Origin: Streptomyces africanus
GTDB taxonomy: Bacteria; Actinomycetota; Actinomycetes; Streptomycetales; Streptomycetaceae
Direction of reading: 5' to 3'
Assembly: GCF_002150735.1 (NCBI RefSeq)
Contig: NZ_MUKA01000038.1
Coordinates: 19,588-83,587 of the forward strand
Length of the DNA stretch: 64,000 nt
Part shown: piece after piece, positions 26,252 to 34,680 of the stretch
How positions within the stretch are numbered: position 1 is the stretch's first letter
Layout of the letters: every line of letters starts with the position of its first letter
Program-made: the position numbers and the translations under genes
Notes under the pieces: generated by a model
Databases searched by the model: none
Seen by the model: only the letters and a program-made list of their open reading frames with translations
What the model was told of the DNA's origin: nothing

Positions 26252-26281
26252 AGGGGCGTCCTGGGTTCTCAGGACGCCCCT
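26252..26281. terminator. Bidirectional intrinsic terminator after ceoC
   Basis: Perfect 12-bp stem AGGGGCGTCCTG / CAGGACGCCCCT with a 6-nt loop, followed by TGCCTTTT. It sits between convergent ceoC and the DUF3159 gene and can serve both. Confidence 0.85.
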
Positions 26282-26291
26282 GCCTTTTGCT

Positions 26292-27023
26292 TCACTTCTC
26301 GACCGACCGGGCAGCAGCCTCCCGCTCCCTCTCCTGCGCGGCCTTCTCCTCCGCCTCCATCTCCGCGAACACGTCGATCGGCGCGGGCGCCTTCGCCAGG
26401 AAGACCCACGTCAGCCACACGGCGAGCAGGAACGGCGGGATCTTCAGGGCGATCAGGACCCAGCCCAGCTGCGTGGTGTCGGCCCACCAGTACAGCGGGA
26501 AGAGGATCGCGCACTTGGCGAGCAGGATCGCGCCCCACGCGTAACTGGCCTTCGCGTACGCCTTCTTCCGGCCGGGGTTCCGCGTACGCCAGGAGAGGTT
26601 CTCCTTGAAGACCGGGCCGAGGATCAGCCCGATCAGCGGGACACCGCACAGGGTGGTGACGATGTACGCGAGTCCCAGACCCAGCGTGTAGAGCATGCCG
26701 GGCAGGTAGAAGTCCTTGGCGTTGCCGGTCATCATCGCGAAGACGACACCGAAGGCCACGCCGAAGACACCGCTGAAGGCGTGCTTGACGGTGTCCTTCC
26801 TCACCAGCCGGACCACCACCAGCACCAGCGACACGGCCAGCGCCGCGATCGCCGACAGGTGCAGGTCCTTGTTGATCGTGTAGATGGTGACGAACAGCAG
26901 GCCGGGCACCACCGTCTCGACCATGCCCCGCACGCCGCCGAACGCTTCGAACAGGGCGGCCTCGGTCACCGCCCGGGCGTCGTCCGCAGATGTCTCTTCG
27001 GTCGGCTTGTCGAGCGACGTCAC
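26292..27023 (-). CDS. DUF3159 membrane protein
   Basis: 243 residues with about six hydrophobic segments (VVPGLLFVTIYTI, IAALAVSLVLVVVRLV, VFGVAFGVVFAMM and others) and charged ends. Function unknown; DUF3159 proteins are conserved across actinobacteria in this place (Rv2693c in M. tuberculosis), beside the OB-fold protein and ceoBC, which hints at a link to ion homeostasis. The start is 3 nt past the OB-fold gene stop, so the two form one unit. Confidence 0.85.
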   Translation of the reverse strand: MTSLDKPTEETSADDARAVTEAALFEAFGGVRGMVETVVPGLLFVTIYTINKDLHLSAIAALAVSLVLVVVRLVRKDTVKHAFSGVFGVAFGVVFAMMTGNAKDFYLPGMLYTLGLGLAYIVTTLCGVPLIGLILGPVFKENLSWRTRNPGRKKAYAKASYAWGAILLAKCAILFPLYWWADTTQLGWVLIALKIPPFLLAVWLTWVFLAKAPAPIDVFAEMEAEEKAAQEREREAAARSVEK

Positions 27024-27026
27024 CGG

Positions 27027-27425
27027 CTACTCCCGTCCGAGGGGTCTCAGTTCGTACTTGGGATTGAACAGCACCCGGCGGCCCCGGCTCATCGAGATCC
27101 GGCCCGATGCGATCAGCTTGCGCCCCGGCTCTATGCCCACGATGGAGCGCCTGCCGAGCCACACCACGTCCAGCGCGGCGGAGCCGTCGAACAGCTCGGC
27201 CTCCAGGGCCGGGACTCCGGCGCGCGGTCGCAGGGTGACCGTGCGCAAGGTACCAGTAACCGTCACTATCTGCCGGTCCTGGCAGTCACCGATCCGGGTA
27301 CAGCCCGTGGTCTCGGTGTCCTCGCGCAGCTCCTCGGACTCCAGGTCCTCCTGTGACGAGGAGAGCCGGTCGAGCATGCGCCGGAACCGGCCCGCAGGCT
27401 TCTGCGAACGAGGAACAGCACTCAT
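27027..27425 (-). CDS. OB-fold nucleic-acid-binding-like protein
   Basis: 132 residues from ATG 27425. The C-terminal two thirds form an OB-fold strand pattern (IVTVTGTLRTVTLRP, ELFDGSAALDVVWLGRRSIVGI, GRKLIASGRISMSRGRR). Function is unknown; the family member in M. tuberculosis is Rv2694c. It immediately precedes the DUF3159 gene on the same strand. Single-stranded nucleic acid binding is only a fold-based guess. Confidence 0.8.
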   Translation of the reverse strand: MSAVPRSQKPAGRFRRMLDRLSSSQEDLESEELREDTETTGCTRIGDCQDRQIVTVTGTLRTVTLRPRAGVPALEAELFDGSAALDVVWLGRRSIVGIEPGRKLIASGRISMSRGRRVLFNPKYELRPLGRE

Positions 27426-27477
27426 GTCTAGAGCGTACCGGGGGCTGCTGAAAGCCACGTAGTCCCGTGGGAGGACC

Positions 27478-28161
27478 TCACTTCTCGAACCGGTACCCCA
27501 TCCCCGGCTCCGTGATGAAGTGCTTCGGATGGGAGGGATCCGCCTCCAGCTTCCGCCGCAGCTGCGCCATGTACACGCGCAGGTAATTGGTCTCCGTCCC
27601 GTACGACGGCCCCCACACCTCCTGGAGCAGCCGCTTCTGCCCGACCAGCCGCCCGCTGTTGCGGACGAGGACCTCCAGCAGGTGCCACTCGGTGGGGGTC
27701 AGCCGTACGTCCTTGCCGGCGCGGCCGACCTTCTTCGCGGCCAGATCGACGGTGAACTCGCCGGTCTCCACGATCATGTCGTCCGCACCGCCCCCTGCCG
27801 GCTCGGCCCGGCGCACGGCGGCCCGCAGCCGGGCCAGCAGTTCGTCCATGCCGAAGGGCTTGGTGACGTAGTCGTCGGCGCCCGCGTCCAGCGCCTGAAC
27901 CTTCTCGTCGGAGGAGTGCCGGGCGGACAGCACCAGGATCGGCACCCGGGTCCAGCCGCGCAGGCCCCTGATCACCTCGACGCCGTCCATGTCGGGCAGG
28001 CCGAGGTCGAGGACGACCACGTCCGGGTGGCGGGCGGCGGCGAGCCGGAGGGCGCTGGCACCGTCGTGGGCGGCGTCGACCTCGTACGTGCGTGCCCTGA
28101 GGTTGATCACGAGGGCCCGCACGATCTGCGGCTCGTCGTCGACCACCAGCACACGGGTCAT
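27478..28161 (-). CDS. kdpE: KdpE-like response regulator
   Basis: 227 residues. The receiver domain has the phosphoacceptor Asp in VVVLDLGLPDMDG and Lys in VTKPFG, followed by an OmpR-type winged helix (TPTEWHLLEVLVRNSGRLV, YLRVYMAQLRRKLE). KdpE normally activates the kdpFABC K+ ATPase operon at low K+. Its ATG overlaps the kdpD stop (ATGA). No kdpFABC is within 30 kb, so its targets lie elsewhere. Confidence 0.9.
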   Translation of the reverse strand: MTRVLVVDDEPQIVRALVINLRARTYEVDAAHDGASALRLAAARHPDVVVLDLGLPDMDGVEVIRGLRGWTRVPILVLSARHSSDEKVQALDAGADDYVTKPFGMDELLARLRAAVRRAEPAGGGADDMIVETGEFTVDLAAKKVGRAGKDVRLTPTEWHLLEVLVRNSGRLVGQKRLLQEVWGPSYGTETNYLRVYMAQLRRKLEADPSHPKHFITEPGMGYRFEK

Positions 28162-30716
28162 GAGGAGGCCTGCCTTTCCGGTTCTGCCGCGTGGTCCGCC
28201 GCGTGGCGGAGCTCCGGACGGGATCCCGCCGCGCGGAGGGTGAGGACCATGGTGAGCCCCCCACCGGGGGTGTCCTCGGCGCCGAGCGTGCCGCCCATGG
28301 CCTCGGCGAAGCCGCGCGCCACCGCGAGCCCCAGTCCCACGCCGGCGCCGCGCGGGGCGTCGCCGTAGCGCTGGAAGGGCTCGAAGACGCGCTCCTTGGC
28401 CTCGTCGGGGACGCCGGGCCCCCGGTCGACCACCCGGACCTCGACCCGGTCGGCGAGTGCGCTGGCGGCGACCAGCACGGGCGTGCCGGACGGACTGTAC
28501 TTGACGGCGTTCTCGACGAGGTTGGCCATGGCCCGCTCCAGCAGTCCGGGGTCCACGTCGACCATGGGCAGGGTCTCCGGGACGTCCAGGCCGACGCTGC
28601 CGCCGGGTACGCCGCCGAGCGCCATCGGCACCACCTCGTCGAGGTCGATCTCGCGGATCAGCGGGGTGACCGTGCCGGTCTGGAGCCGTGACATGTCGAG
28701 CAGGTTGCCGACGAGGTGGTCGAGGCGGTCGGCGCCCTCCTCGATGCCCGCCAGCAGCTCCGCCCGGTCCTCCTCGGACCACTCGACGTCCGCCGAGCGC
28801 AGCGAGGTCACCGCCGCCTTGATCCCGGCGAGCGGGGTGCGCAGGTCGTGGCTGACGGCGGCGAGCAGCGCCGTGCGGATGCGGTTGCCCTCGGCGAGCG
28901 TGCGGGCCCGGTCGGCCTCCTCCCGGAGCCGGCTGCGGTCCAGGACGACAGCGGCCTGGGCGGCGAAGGCCGCCAGCACGCGGCGGTCCTCGGCGGGCAG
29001 GACGCGGCCGGTCAGCGCGAGCGACATGTGGTCCCCGACCGGCACGTCCACGTCCGCCTGCTCGGGCCGTTCGACGGGACGCCCGTGCCCGGCGCGGCCG
29101 GCGCAGGTCCACGGCTCGACGTCGCTCGCCCGTTCCAGCAGGGCCGCCGACTCCATGCCGAACGTCTCGCGGACCCGTTCCAGCAGGTCCTCCAGACCGG
29201 TCTCGCCGCGCAGCACGTTGCCCGCGAGGAAGGACAGGATCTCGGACTCGGCCCGCAGCCGGGCCGCCTGGTGGGTGCGGCGGGCGGCGAGGTCGACCAC
29301 GGAGGCAACGGCGGCCCCGACGGCGACGAAGATCACGATGGCGAGGACGTTCTTCGGGTCGGCGATGGTCCACCGGTGCAGGGGCGGTGAGTAGAAGTAG
29401 TTCAGCAGCAGGGAGCCCACCGCCGCCGAGGCCAGCGCCGGGAACAGCCCGCCGAGCAGGGCCGCGGCCACGGTCAGCGCCAGGAACAGCAGCATGTCGT
29501 TGGCGAGGCCGAGGTCGACGGCGTGGAGCAGCGCCGCCAGGGCCGGCGGGCCGGCGACACCGACCAGCCAGCCCCACACCCGGCGGGAGCGCCCGAGGCG
29601 GGCGCCCCGGGCCACCGGCAGTCCGCGGCCCTTGGCGACCTCGTCGTGGGTGACGATGTGCACGTCGAGGTCGGGGCCGGACCGCTGGGCGACCGTCGCG
29701 CCGACGCCGGGCCCGAAGACGTACTGCCAGGTCCTGCGGCGCGAGGAGCCCAGCACGAGCTGGGTGGCGTTCACCCCGCGGGCGAAGGCGAGCAGCGCGG
29801 CCGGTATGTCGTCACCGACCACATGGTGGAACGTTCCGCCGAGGTCCTCGACGAGGGTCCGCTGCATCGCCAGTTCCTTGGGCGAGGCCGAGGTCAGCCC
29901 GTCGCTGCGGGCTATGTAGACGGCCAGCACCTCGCCGCCGGCGCCCTTCTCGGCCAGGCGCGCCGCCCGCCGGATCAGTGTCCGGCCCTCCGGGCCGCCG
30001 GTCAGCCCGACCACGATCCGCTCCCGCGAACCCCAGATCCGCGACACCTGGTGCTCGCTGCGGTACTGCTGCAGGTACTCGTCGACCCGGTCGGCCACCC
30101 ACAGCAGCGCCAGCTCGCGCAACGCGGTCAGGTTGCCGGGCCGGAAGTAGTTCGACAGTGCCGCGTCGACCTTGTCGGGCGGGTGGATGTTGCCGTGCGC
30201 CATCCGCCGCCGCAGCGCCTCGGGCGACATGTCGACCAGCTCGACCTGGTCGGCCCGCCGCACCACCTCGTCCGGCACCGTCTCCCGCTCCCGCACACCG
30301 GTGATCGACTCGACGACGTCGCCGAGGGACTCCAGATGCTGGATGTCGACGGTCGAGACGACGTCGATCCCGGCCGCGAGCAGTTCCTCCACGTCCTGCC
30401 AGCGCTTGGCGTTGCGGGAGCCCGGGACGTTCGTGTGGGCGAGTTCGTCCACCAGGGCGACCTGCGGGCGGCGGGCGAGGACGGCGTCGAGATCCATCTC
30501 GGGGAAGACACCGCCGCGGTACGCCAGCCGCCGGCGCGGCACCCTCTCCAGGCCGTGCAGCATCGTCTTGGTGCGGGGCCGGTCGTGGTGCTCGACGACG
30601 GCGGCCACGCAGTCGGTGCCCCGCTCGACGCGGCGGTGGGCCTCGGACAGCATCGCGTACGTCTTGCCGACGCCGGGTGCCGCACCGAGGTGGATCCGAA
30701 GCTTGCCGCGTGCCAT
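28158..30716 (-). CDS. kdpD: KdpD-like sensor histidine kinase
   Basis: 852 residues. Order: KdpD N-terminal domain with the Walker A loop GAAPGVGKT (about 12-220), a universal-stress-like domain (about 230-360), four close membrane spans (about 380-480), a GAF-like region, then HisKA (SHDLRTPLAGIKAAV, phospho-His) and HATPase (NLVENAVKYSP, GVGLGLAVARGFAEAMGG). It senses K+ or turgor and phosphorylates KdpE. In some bacteria the stress domain binds c-di-AMP; no motif proving that was seen. kdpD is first in the kdpDE unit, with its own promoter region behind it. Confidence 0.92.
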   Translation of the reverse strand: MARGKLRIHLGAAPGVGKTYAMLSEAHRRVERGTDCVAAVVEHHDRPRTKTMLHGLERVPRRRLAYRGGVFPEMDLDAVLARRPQVALVDELAHTNVPGSRNAKRWQDVEELLAAGIDVVSTVDIQHLESLGDVVESITGVRERETVPDEVVRRADQVELVDMSPEALRRRMAHGNIHPPDKVDAALSNYFRPGNLTALRELALLWVADRVDEYLQQYRSEHQVSRIWGSRERIVVGLTGGPEGRTLIRRAARLAEKGAGGEVLAVYIARSDGLTSASPKELAMQRTLVEDLGGTFHHVVGDDIPAALLAFARGVNATQLVLGSSRRRTWQYVFGPGVGATVAQRSGPDLDVHIVTHDEVAKGRGLPVARGARLGRSRRVWGWLVGVAGPPALAALLHAVDLGLANDMLLFLALTVAAALLGGLFPALASAAVGSLLLNYFYSPPLHRWTIADPKNVLAIVIFVAVGAAVASVVDLAARRTHQAARLRAESEILSFLAGNVLRGETGLEDLLERVRETFGMESAALLERASDVEPWTCAGRAGHGRPVERPEQADVDVPVGDHMSLALTGRVLPAEDRRVLAAFAAQAAVVLDRSRLREEADRARTLAEGNRIRTALLAAVSHDLRTPLAGIKAAVTSLRSADVEWSEEDRAELLAGIEEGADRLDHLVGNLLDMSRLQTGTVTPLIREIDLDEVVPMALGGVPGGSVGLDVPETLPMVDVDPGLLERAMANLVENAVKYSPSGTPVLVAASALADRVEVRVVDRGPGVPDEAKERVFEPFQRYGDAPRGAGVGLGLAVARGFAEAMGGTLGAEDTPGGGLTMVLTLRAAGSRPELRHAADHAAEPERQASS

Positions 30717-30846
30717 GGCCCCATTGTCTTCCGGTCCGCTGTCTGCGCAGCCTCGACCTTACGGCCGGGCGGAGCGGCACGTCGGCGCCGGGCGCGTCGG
30801 CGGACCGTCCTTGACGGAACCCTGACGCACCCGGCCGTTCAGCGGG

Positions 30847-32028
30847 TCACGCGGGATTGTCGCCGTGGGTGAGGGTCTCCCAGGCGACGAAGAGGTTGTT
30901 GCTGCCGGCGGGGCGGCCGCGCAGGGTCAGCGTCCCGGTGTTGGTCATGGCGTGTCCGAGGCGGTTGGCCAGGGCGTTGTGGCCGACCTCGGTGATCGGC
31001 CCGAGCCCCTGCTTCAGCGAGCCGCCGCACAGCCAGCCGGGGGCAGCGGTACCGAGCTCGTACTTGGCGTGGAAGCCGAGCCCGTGGCGCAGCCGCTCGC
31101 CGACGTCGGTGCCGTAGAGGTCCTGCCCCTGGATCCGGCTGGTCTCGGCGACGTGCGAGATGGCCGAGAGCCCGTACCCGGTGTGCGTGAAGTCCCGGCA
31201 GGTCTCCTGGCTGAGACCGTCGACGAAGGTCGACTGGCCCTGCCAGTACTTGACGACCTTCTCCCGGGTGTTCAGGTTCTGGCTCGGCACGGTCTTCGGC
31301 AGGTCGCCGTCGGAGGCCAGGTAGACGTAGGCGGCGGTCCGGGTGCGGAACTTCGTCATGGCCTTGTCGTACGACGCCTTGTCCTCCAGGAAGACGGAGA
31401 TGCCGACGGCGGCCTCCATCATCGACAGCTCCCAGTTGCCGTTGGAGTTCGAGCCGTTGATCACCTCGGGGAGGTAGACGTCCCGGAGCATGGTGGCGAA
31501 ACGGCCGGCGTTGGCCCAGGTGCCGGTGTACGTGTACTTGATGATCTCGGCGGCCCTGGGCCAGGAGGAGCCGGCCCAGCCGGTCTGCAGGGGCGCGTTG
31601 CTGTTGGTGTGGTCCCTGATCGCGGCGGACCAGGCGTCCATCAGCTCGATCGCCTTGCGCGCGTGCCGTTCGTCGCGGGTGACGTACCAGGCGAGGGCCT
31701 GGGTGTAGGCGGCGATCGCGTCCTCGCGTTCGTCGGTGCAGCCGTTGTTGGGCTTGGAGTACGAACCGCACTCGACGACCGCCCGGGGCCTGGGCGTGCG
31801 GTTCAGGTCGGCGTACGGGCTGGCCATCATCCGGTCGAAGGCGCCCTTCCAGGGCTGGGCTCCGGCGTTGACCTTGGAGCGGGTGAAGTCCAGCTGGCCC
31901 TTGGAGACGGTGACTCCGGGGTGGACGAAGGCGGCGGGGGCGGCGGCGCCGGGAGCGGCGCCGGCGGGCCAGGCGAGGGCACCGGCGACGAGGGCGGCCG
32001 CGGCCGCGAGGAGTGCGGTTCTGCGCAT
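30847..32028 (-). CDS. Secreted alginate-lyase-family protein
   Basis: 393 residues from ATG 32028. A clear Sec signal peptide (MRRTALLAAAAALVAGALAW, then AGA-A sites) precedes an alpha/alpha-toroid domain of the alginate lyase (PL5-like, PF05426-type) family, with SNSNGNWELSMMEAAVGI corresponding to the conserved NxxNW region and HTGYGLSAISHVAE further on. It probably cleaves an acidic polysaccharide outside the cell; the substrate is not established. It stands alone between kdpD and the DUF3710 gene. Confidence 0.8.
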   Translation of the reverse strand: MRRTALLAAAAALVAGALAWPAGAAPGAAAPAAFVHPGVTVSKGQLDFTRSKVNAGAQPWKGAFDRMMASPYADLNRTPRPRAVVECGSYSKPNNGCTDEREDAIAAYTQALAWYVTRDERHARKAIELMDAWSAAIRDHTNSNAPLQTGWAGSSWPRAAEIIKYTYTGTWANAGRFATMLRDVYLPEVINGSNSNGNWELSMMEAAVGISVFLEDKASYDKAMTKFRTRTAAYVYLASDGDLPKTVPSQNLNTREKVVKYWQGQSTFVDGLSQETCRDFTHTGYGLSAISHVAETSRIQGQDLYGTDVGERLRHGLGFHAKYELGTAAPGWLCGGSLKQGLGPITEVGHNALANRLGHAMTNTGTLTLRGRPAGSNNLFVAWETLTHGDNPA

Positions 32029-32148
32029 ACGTGGGGGCCTTCCGTTCTCGTATGTGAACGTCAAGCGCCTTTATGAACAGACGCGTTGGACGGAGACGGT
32101 AGGTACAGACCAATACCCCGTCAAGGCTCCCGGCATGAAGCATGAGAA

Positions 32149-32177
32149 AGGGCCGCACCCCTGGGGGATGCGGCCCT
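32149..32177 (-). terminator. Intrinsic terminator after the DUF3710 gene
   Basis: Hairpin AGGGCCGCA / TGCGGCCCT with extra C/G pairs toward the loop. On the minus strand it is followed by CTTTCTC. It ends the thioesterase-dut-DUF3710 unit 17 nt past the last stop. Confidence 0.75.
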
Positions 32178-32193
32178 GGTGTCTCTGCGACGC

Positions 32194-32946
32194 TCAGCGA
32201 ACCTCGGTGATCTCCGGTCCGCGCTGGAGCTGGCCCATTCCGCCGGCGAAACGGGAGCCCTCCTCCTGCTGGACGCCCTCGGGGACCATCTGGGCGTCGT
32301 CGGGCAGCTTCAGGACGATCGGGTCGCGGGGCGCCATCGGGCCCTCGCCGCGGACCACGACGGTGTCCCGGAAGATCTGCTCGAGCAGCCCGGCGGCCTG
32401 CGGCTGCACCGCGCCCTGGCCCGAGATGACCCCGCGCAGGAACCAGCGGGGGCCGTCCACACCGACGAACCGCACGACCTGGAAGCCGCCGGTGCCGTCC
32501 GGCAGCTGCACCGGCACCTGGGCCCGCAACTCCCAGCCCAGCGGCCCTTCGACCTCGTCGACGATGCCGCCCTGCTGGGTGATGCCCGAGCCGATCTCCT
32601 CGCGCACCTCGGCCCAGATGCCCTCACGCTTGGGTGCTGCGAAGCCCTGCAGCTGGATGGCGCTGTCCCGCAGCACGACCGTCGCCGCCACGATCGCGTC
32701 ACCCGCGACCTCGACCCGCAGCTCCATGCCGTCGACGCCCGGCACGAACAGACCGCCCAGGTCGACCCGGCCCTCGCCCGGGTCGCGCACCTCGGAGCTG
32801 TCCCAGGGCCCGTCGGGCCGCGGCGCCGGCTCGAGCCTCAGGCGCTCGCCCTCGCCGCCCGCCTCACTGTCGACACCGTCGACGACCTGCTCGGCCTCGC
32901 CGGCCGCGTCCTCGGCGGCATCCCTCTTCTTGCGACGTCCGAACAC
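32194..32946 (-). CDS. DUF3710 protein
   Basis: 250 residues from GTG 32946, which follows AAGGA. The N-terminus is highly charged (FGRRKKRDAAEDAAGEAEQV) and the rest is a compact DUF3710 domain (DLGGLFVPGVDGMELR, VVRFVGVDGPRWFLRGVI). Function unknown; no membrane segment. It is conserved after dut in actinobacteria (Rv2696c). The start is 1 nt past the dut stop, so translation is coupled. Confidence 0.85.
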   Translation of the reverse strand: MFGRRKKRDAAEDAAGEAEQVVDGVDSEAGGEGERLRLEPAPRPDGPWDSSEVRDPGEGRVDLGGLFVPGVDGMELRVEVAGDAIVAATVVLRDSAIQLQGFAAPKREGIWAEVREEIGSGITQQGGIVDEVEGPLGWELRAQVPVQLPDGTGGFQVVRFVGVDGPRWFLRGVISGQGAVQPQAAGLLEQIFRDTVVVRGEGPMAPRDPIVLKLPDDAQMVPEGVQQEEGSRFAGGMGQLQRGPEITEVR

Positions 32947-32947
32947 G

Positions 32948-33508
32948 TCACTGTCCTTCCCGGTCGGATACGACCGAAGCGTATCGATTCCCACCCGCCT
33001 GACCGCCCAGGGCGGCCTGACCGCTTGTGTCGCTCGTCCCGTCCACCGCGGCGTGTCCTCCGGTGGACCCGAAGCCCCCCTCGGCCCGCGCGGAGCCGGG
33101 AAGCTCCGCCACCTCCTGGAAGCGGACCCTCTCGACCTGCTGGACGACCAGTTGGGCAATCCGGTCGAAGCGCTCGAACCGCACGTCCTCGCGCGGGTCG
33201 AGATTCACCACGATCACCTTGATCTCCCCACGGTACCCGGCATCAACCGTCCCCGGGGCATTCACCAGGGCGACGCCACAGCGGGCGGCCAGGCCGGACC
33301 GGGGGTGCACGAAGGCCGCGTACCCCTCCGGCAGCGCCACAGACACTCCCGTGGGCAGCACGGCCCGCTCGCCCGGCGCCAGCCGGCACGCCTCGGTGGT
33401 GCGCAGATCGGCTCCCGCGTCCCCGGGGTGCTCATACGACGGAAGTGGTACGTCCGGATCGACGCGCCGGATCAGCACGTCGAGCTCTTGACGGGTCTCA
33501 CGGCTCAC
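32948..33508 (-). CDS. dut: dUTP diphosphatase
   Basis: 186 residues, trimeric dUTPase. It hydrolyses dUTP to dUMP and PPi, keeping uracil out of DNA and feeding dTMP synthesis. Motifs in order: DAGADLRT (1), HPRSGLAAR (2), NAPGTVDAGYRGEIKVI (3), RIAQLV (4) and the flexible GGFGSTGGH (5) that closes over the substrate. An extra tail of about 35 residues follows motif 5. GTG 33508 overlaps the thioesterase stop by 4 nt. Confidence 0.95.
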   Translation of the reverse strand: MSRETRQELDVLIRRVDPDVPLPSYEHPGDAGADLRTTEACRLAPGERAVLPTGVSVALPEGYAAFVHPRSGLAARCGVALVNAPGTVDAGYRGEIKVIVVNLDPREDVRFERFDRIAQLVVQQVERVRFQEVAELPGSARAEGGFGSTGGHAAVDGTSDTSGQAALGGQAGGNRYASVVSDREGQ

Positions 33509-34089
33509 GGGTTCACCTCGAAGGCGCGGGCGCGCCGGACCTGGTCCGGGTCGTTCATGGCCGCCCGGATCTCCTCCTTGCGGCCGTGGTCGACGAAGTG
33601 GTCGACCTTGACCTCGATGAAGAGCGCGTCGGCGCGCACGGCGACGGGCCCGCCGGGGCCGCCGACGCGTCCGGTGGCGGTCGAGTAGATCTTCCGCCCG
33701 GCCACCGCCGTCACCTCCGCCTCCAGGTACAGCGTGGTACCGACGGGCACGGGCCGTACGAAGTCGGTCTCCAGCCGTCCGGTCACGGCGATCGTGCGCA
33801 ACAGCCAGTTCAGCGAGCCGAGCGTCTCGTCCAGGGCGGAGGTGAGCACACCGCCGTGGGCGAGGCCCGGGGCGCCCTGGTGGGCGGGCTGCACGGTGAA
33901 CTCGGCGGTGAGTGACACGCCCTCGCCGGCCCGGGCCTCCAGGTGCAGCCCGTGCGGCTGGTCGCCGCCACAGCCGAAACACTGGCCGTAGTGCGCGCCG
34001 AGGGGCTCACCGGGCGCCGGAGCATCCGGATGCCGCACCGGTCGCACGGCGTCGGCCGGAGGCTGCAGAGCAGTGGAAGTACGACTCAC
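33505..34089 (-). CDS. PaaI-type hotdog thioesterase
   Basis: 194 residues from GTG 34089. Hotdog fold with the leader CFGCGGDQPHGLHL, then GLAHGGVLTSALDETLG (active-site region) and RPVPVGTTLYLEAEV. Members hydrolyse acyl- or aryl-CoA thioesters; the substrate is not known. It is first in a coupled unit with dut and the DUF3710 gene. An ATG at 34150 would overlap the start of the divergent DUF3093 gene and is rejected. Confidence 0.82.
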   Translation of the reverse strand: MSRTSTALQPPADAVRPVRHPDAPAPGEPLGAHYGQCFGCGGDQPHGLHLEARAGEGVSLTAEFTVQPAHQGAPGLAHGGVLTSALDETLGSLNWLLRTIAVTGRLETDFVRPVPVGTTLYLEAEVTAVAGRKIYSTATGRVGGPGGPVAVRADALFIEVKVDHFVDHGRKEEIRAAMNDPDQVRRARAFEVNP

Positions 34090-34147
34090 AGCCGGAGACC
34101 TTACCCGCGCGTCGGCCCCTTCCGGACACCGTGCCAAGCTTGGCTCC

Positions 34148-34606
34148 ATGCAGCTCTCCGCCGCCCCGTACGAAGAACGCCTGACCGCTCCCCGGTCCTG
34201 GTGGCTGATCTCGTTCCTGGTCGGGGTCTCCATGGCCCTGGTCCTGCTCCCGTTCGGCACGCTGCCGATGCTCGGCGGTCTGGCCGGCGGCACGGCGGTC
34301 GCGGCCGTCGCCGCGAGTTCGTACGGCTCGGTCCGCATCCGTGTGGTGGGTGATTCCCTGATCGCGGGCGAGGCGAAGATCCCGGTGGCGGCGCTGGGCG
34401 AGGCGGAGGTCCTGGACGCGGAGGAAACCCGCGCCTGGCGCACCCACAAGGCCGACCCGCGCGCCTTCATGCTGCTGCGCGCCTACATCCCCACCGCCCT
34501 GCGCGTGGAGGTCACGGACCCGGAGGACCCGACTCCGTACCTGTACCTGTCCACCCGCGAGCCGGAGCGCCTGGCGGAGGCGCTGAGGGCGGCGAAGTCG
34601 GAGTAG
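34148..34606 (+). CDS. DUF3093 membrane protein
   Basis: 152 residues from ATG 34148. Two adjacent membrane spans (WWLISFLVGVSMALVLLPFG and MLGGLAGGTAVAAVAAS) precede a soluble C-terminal domain of about 95 residues (VRIRVVGDSLIAGEAKIPV). Unknown function; positional match to Rv2698 in M. tuberculosis. It is divergent from the thioesterase-dut unit, whose start is 58 nt away. Confidence 0.82.
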   Translation: MQLSAAPYEERLTAPRSWWLISFLVGVSMALVLLPFGTLPMLGGLAGGTAVAAVAASSYGSVRIRVVGDSLIAGEAKIPVAALGEAEVLDAEETRAWRTHKADPRAFMLLRAYIPTALRVEVTDPEDPTPYLYLSTREPERLAEALRAAKSE

Positions 34607-34634
34607 CACACTTGCGCCGGGCGTCACCCGGTGC

Positions 34635-34652
34635 GGGGCTTCATGAAGCCCC
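34635..34652. terminator. Perfect 18-bp palindrome between convergent genes
   Basis: GGGGCTTCATGAAGCCCC lies 28 nt past the DUF3093 gene stop and 28 nt before the end of the next, convergent gene. It could be a small terminator hairpin or a protein site; there is no T tract. Confidence 0.4.
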
Positions 34653-34680
34653 CGTACCCGCGCACCGCCTCGGCGTCGCC

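Noticed and set aside
31736..33688. 650-residue plus-strand frame
   Set aside because: Antisense to alginate-lyase-like, DUF3710 and dut genes, all with clear motifs.
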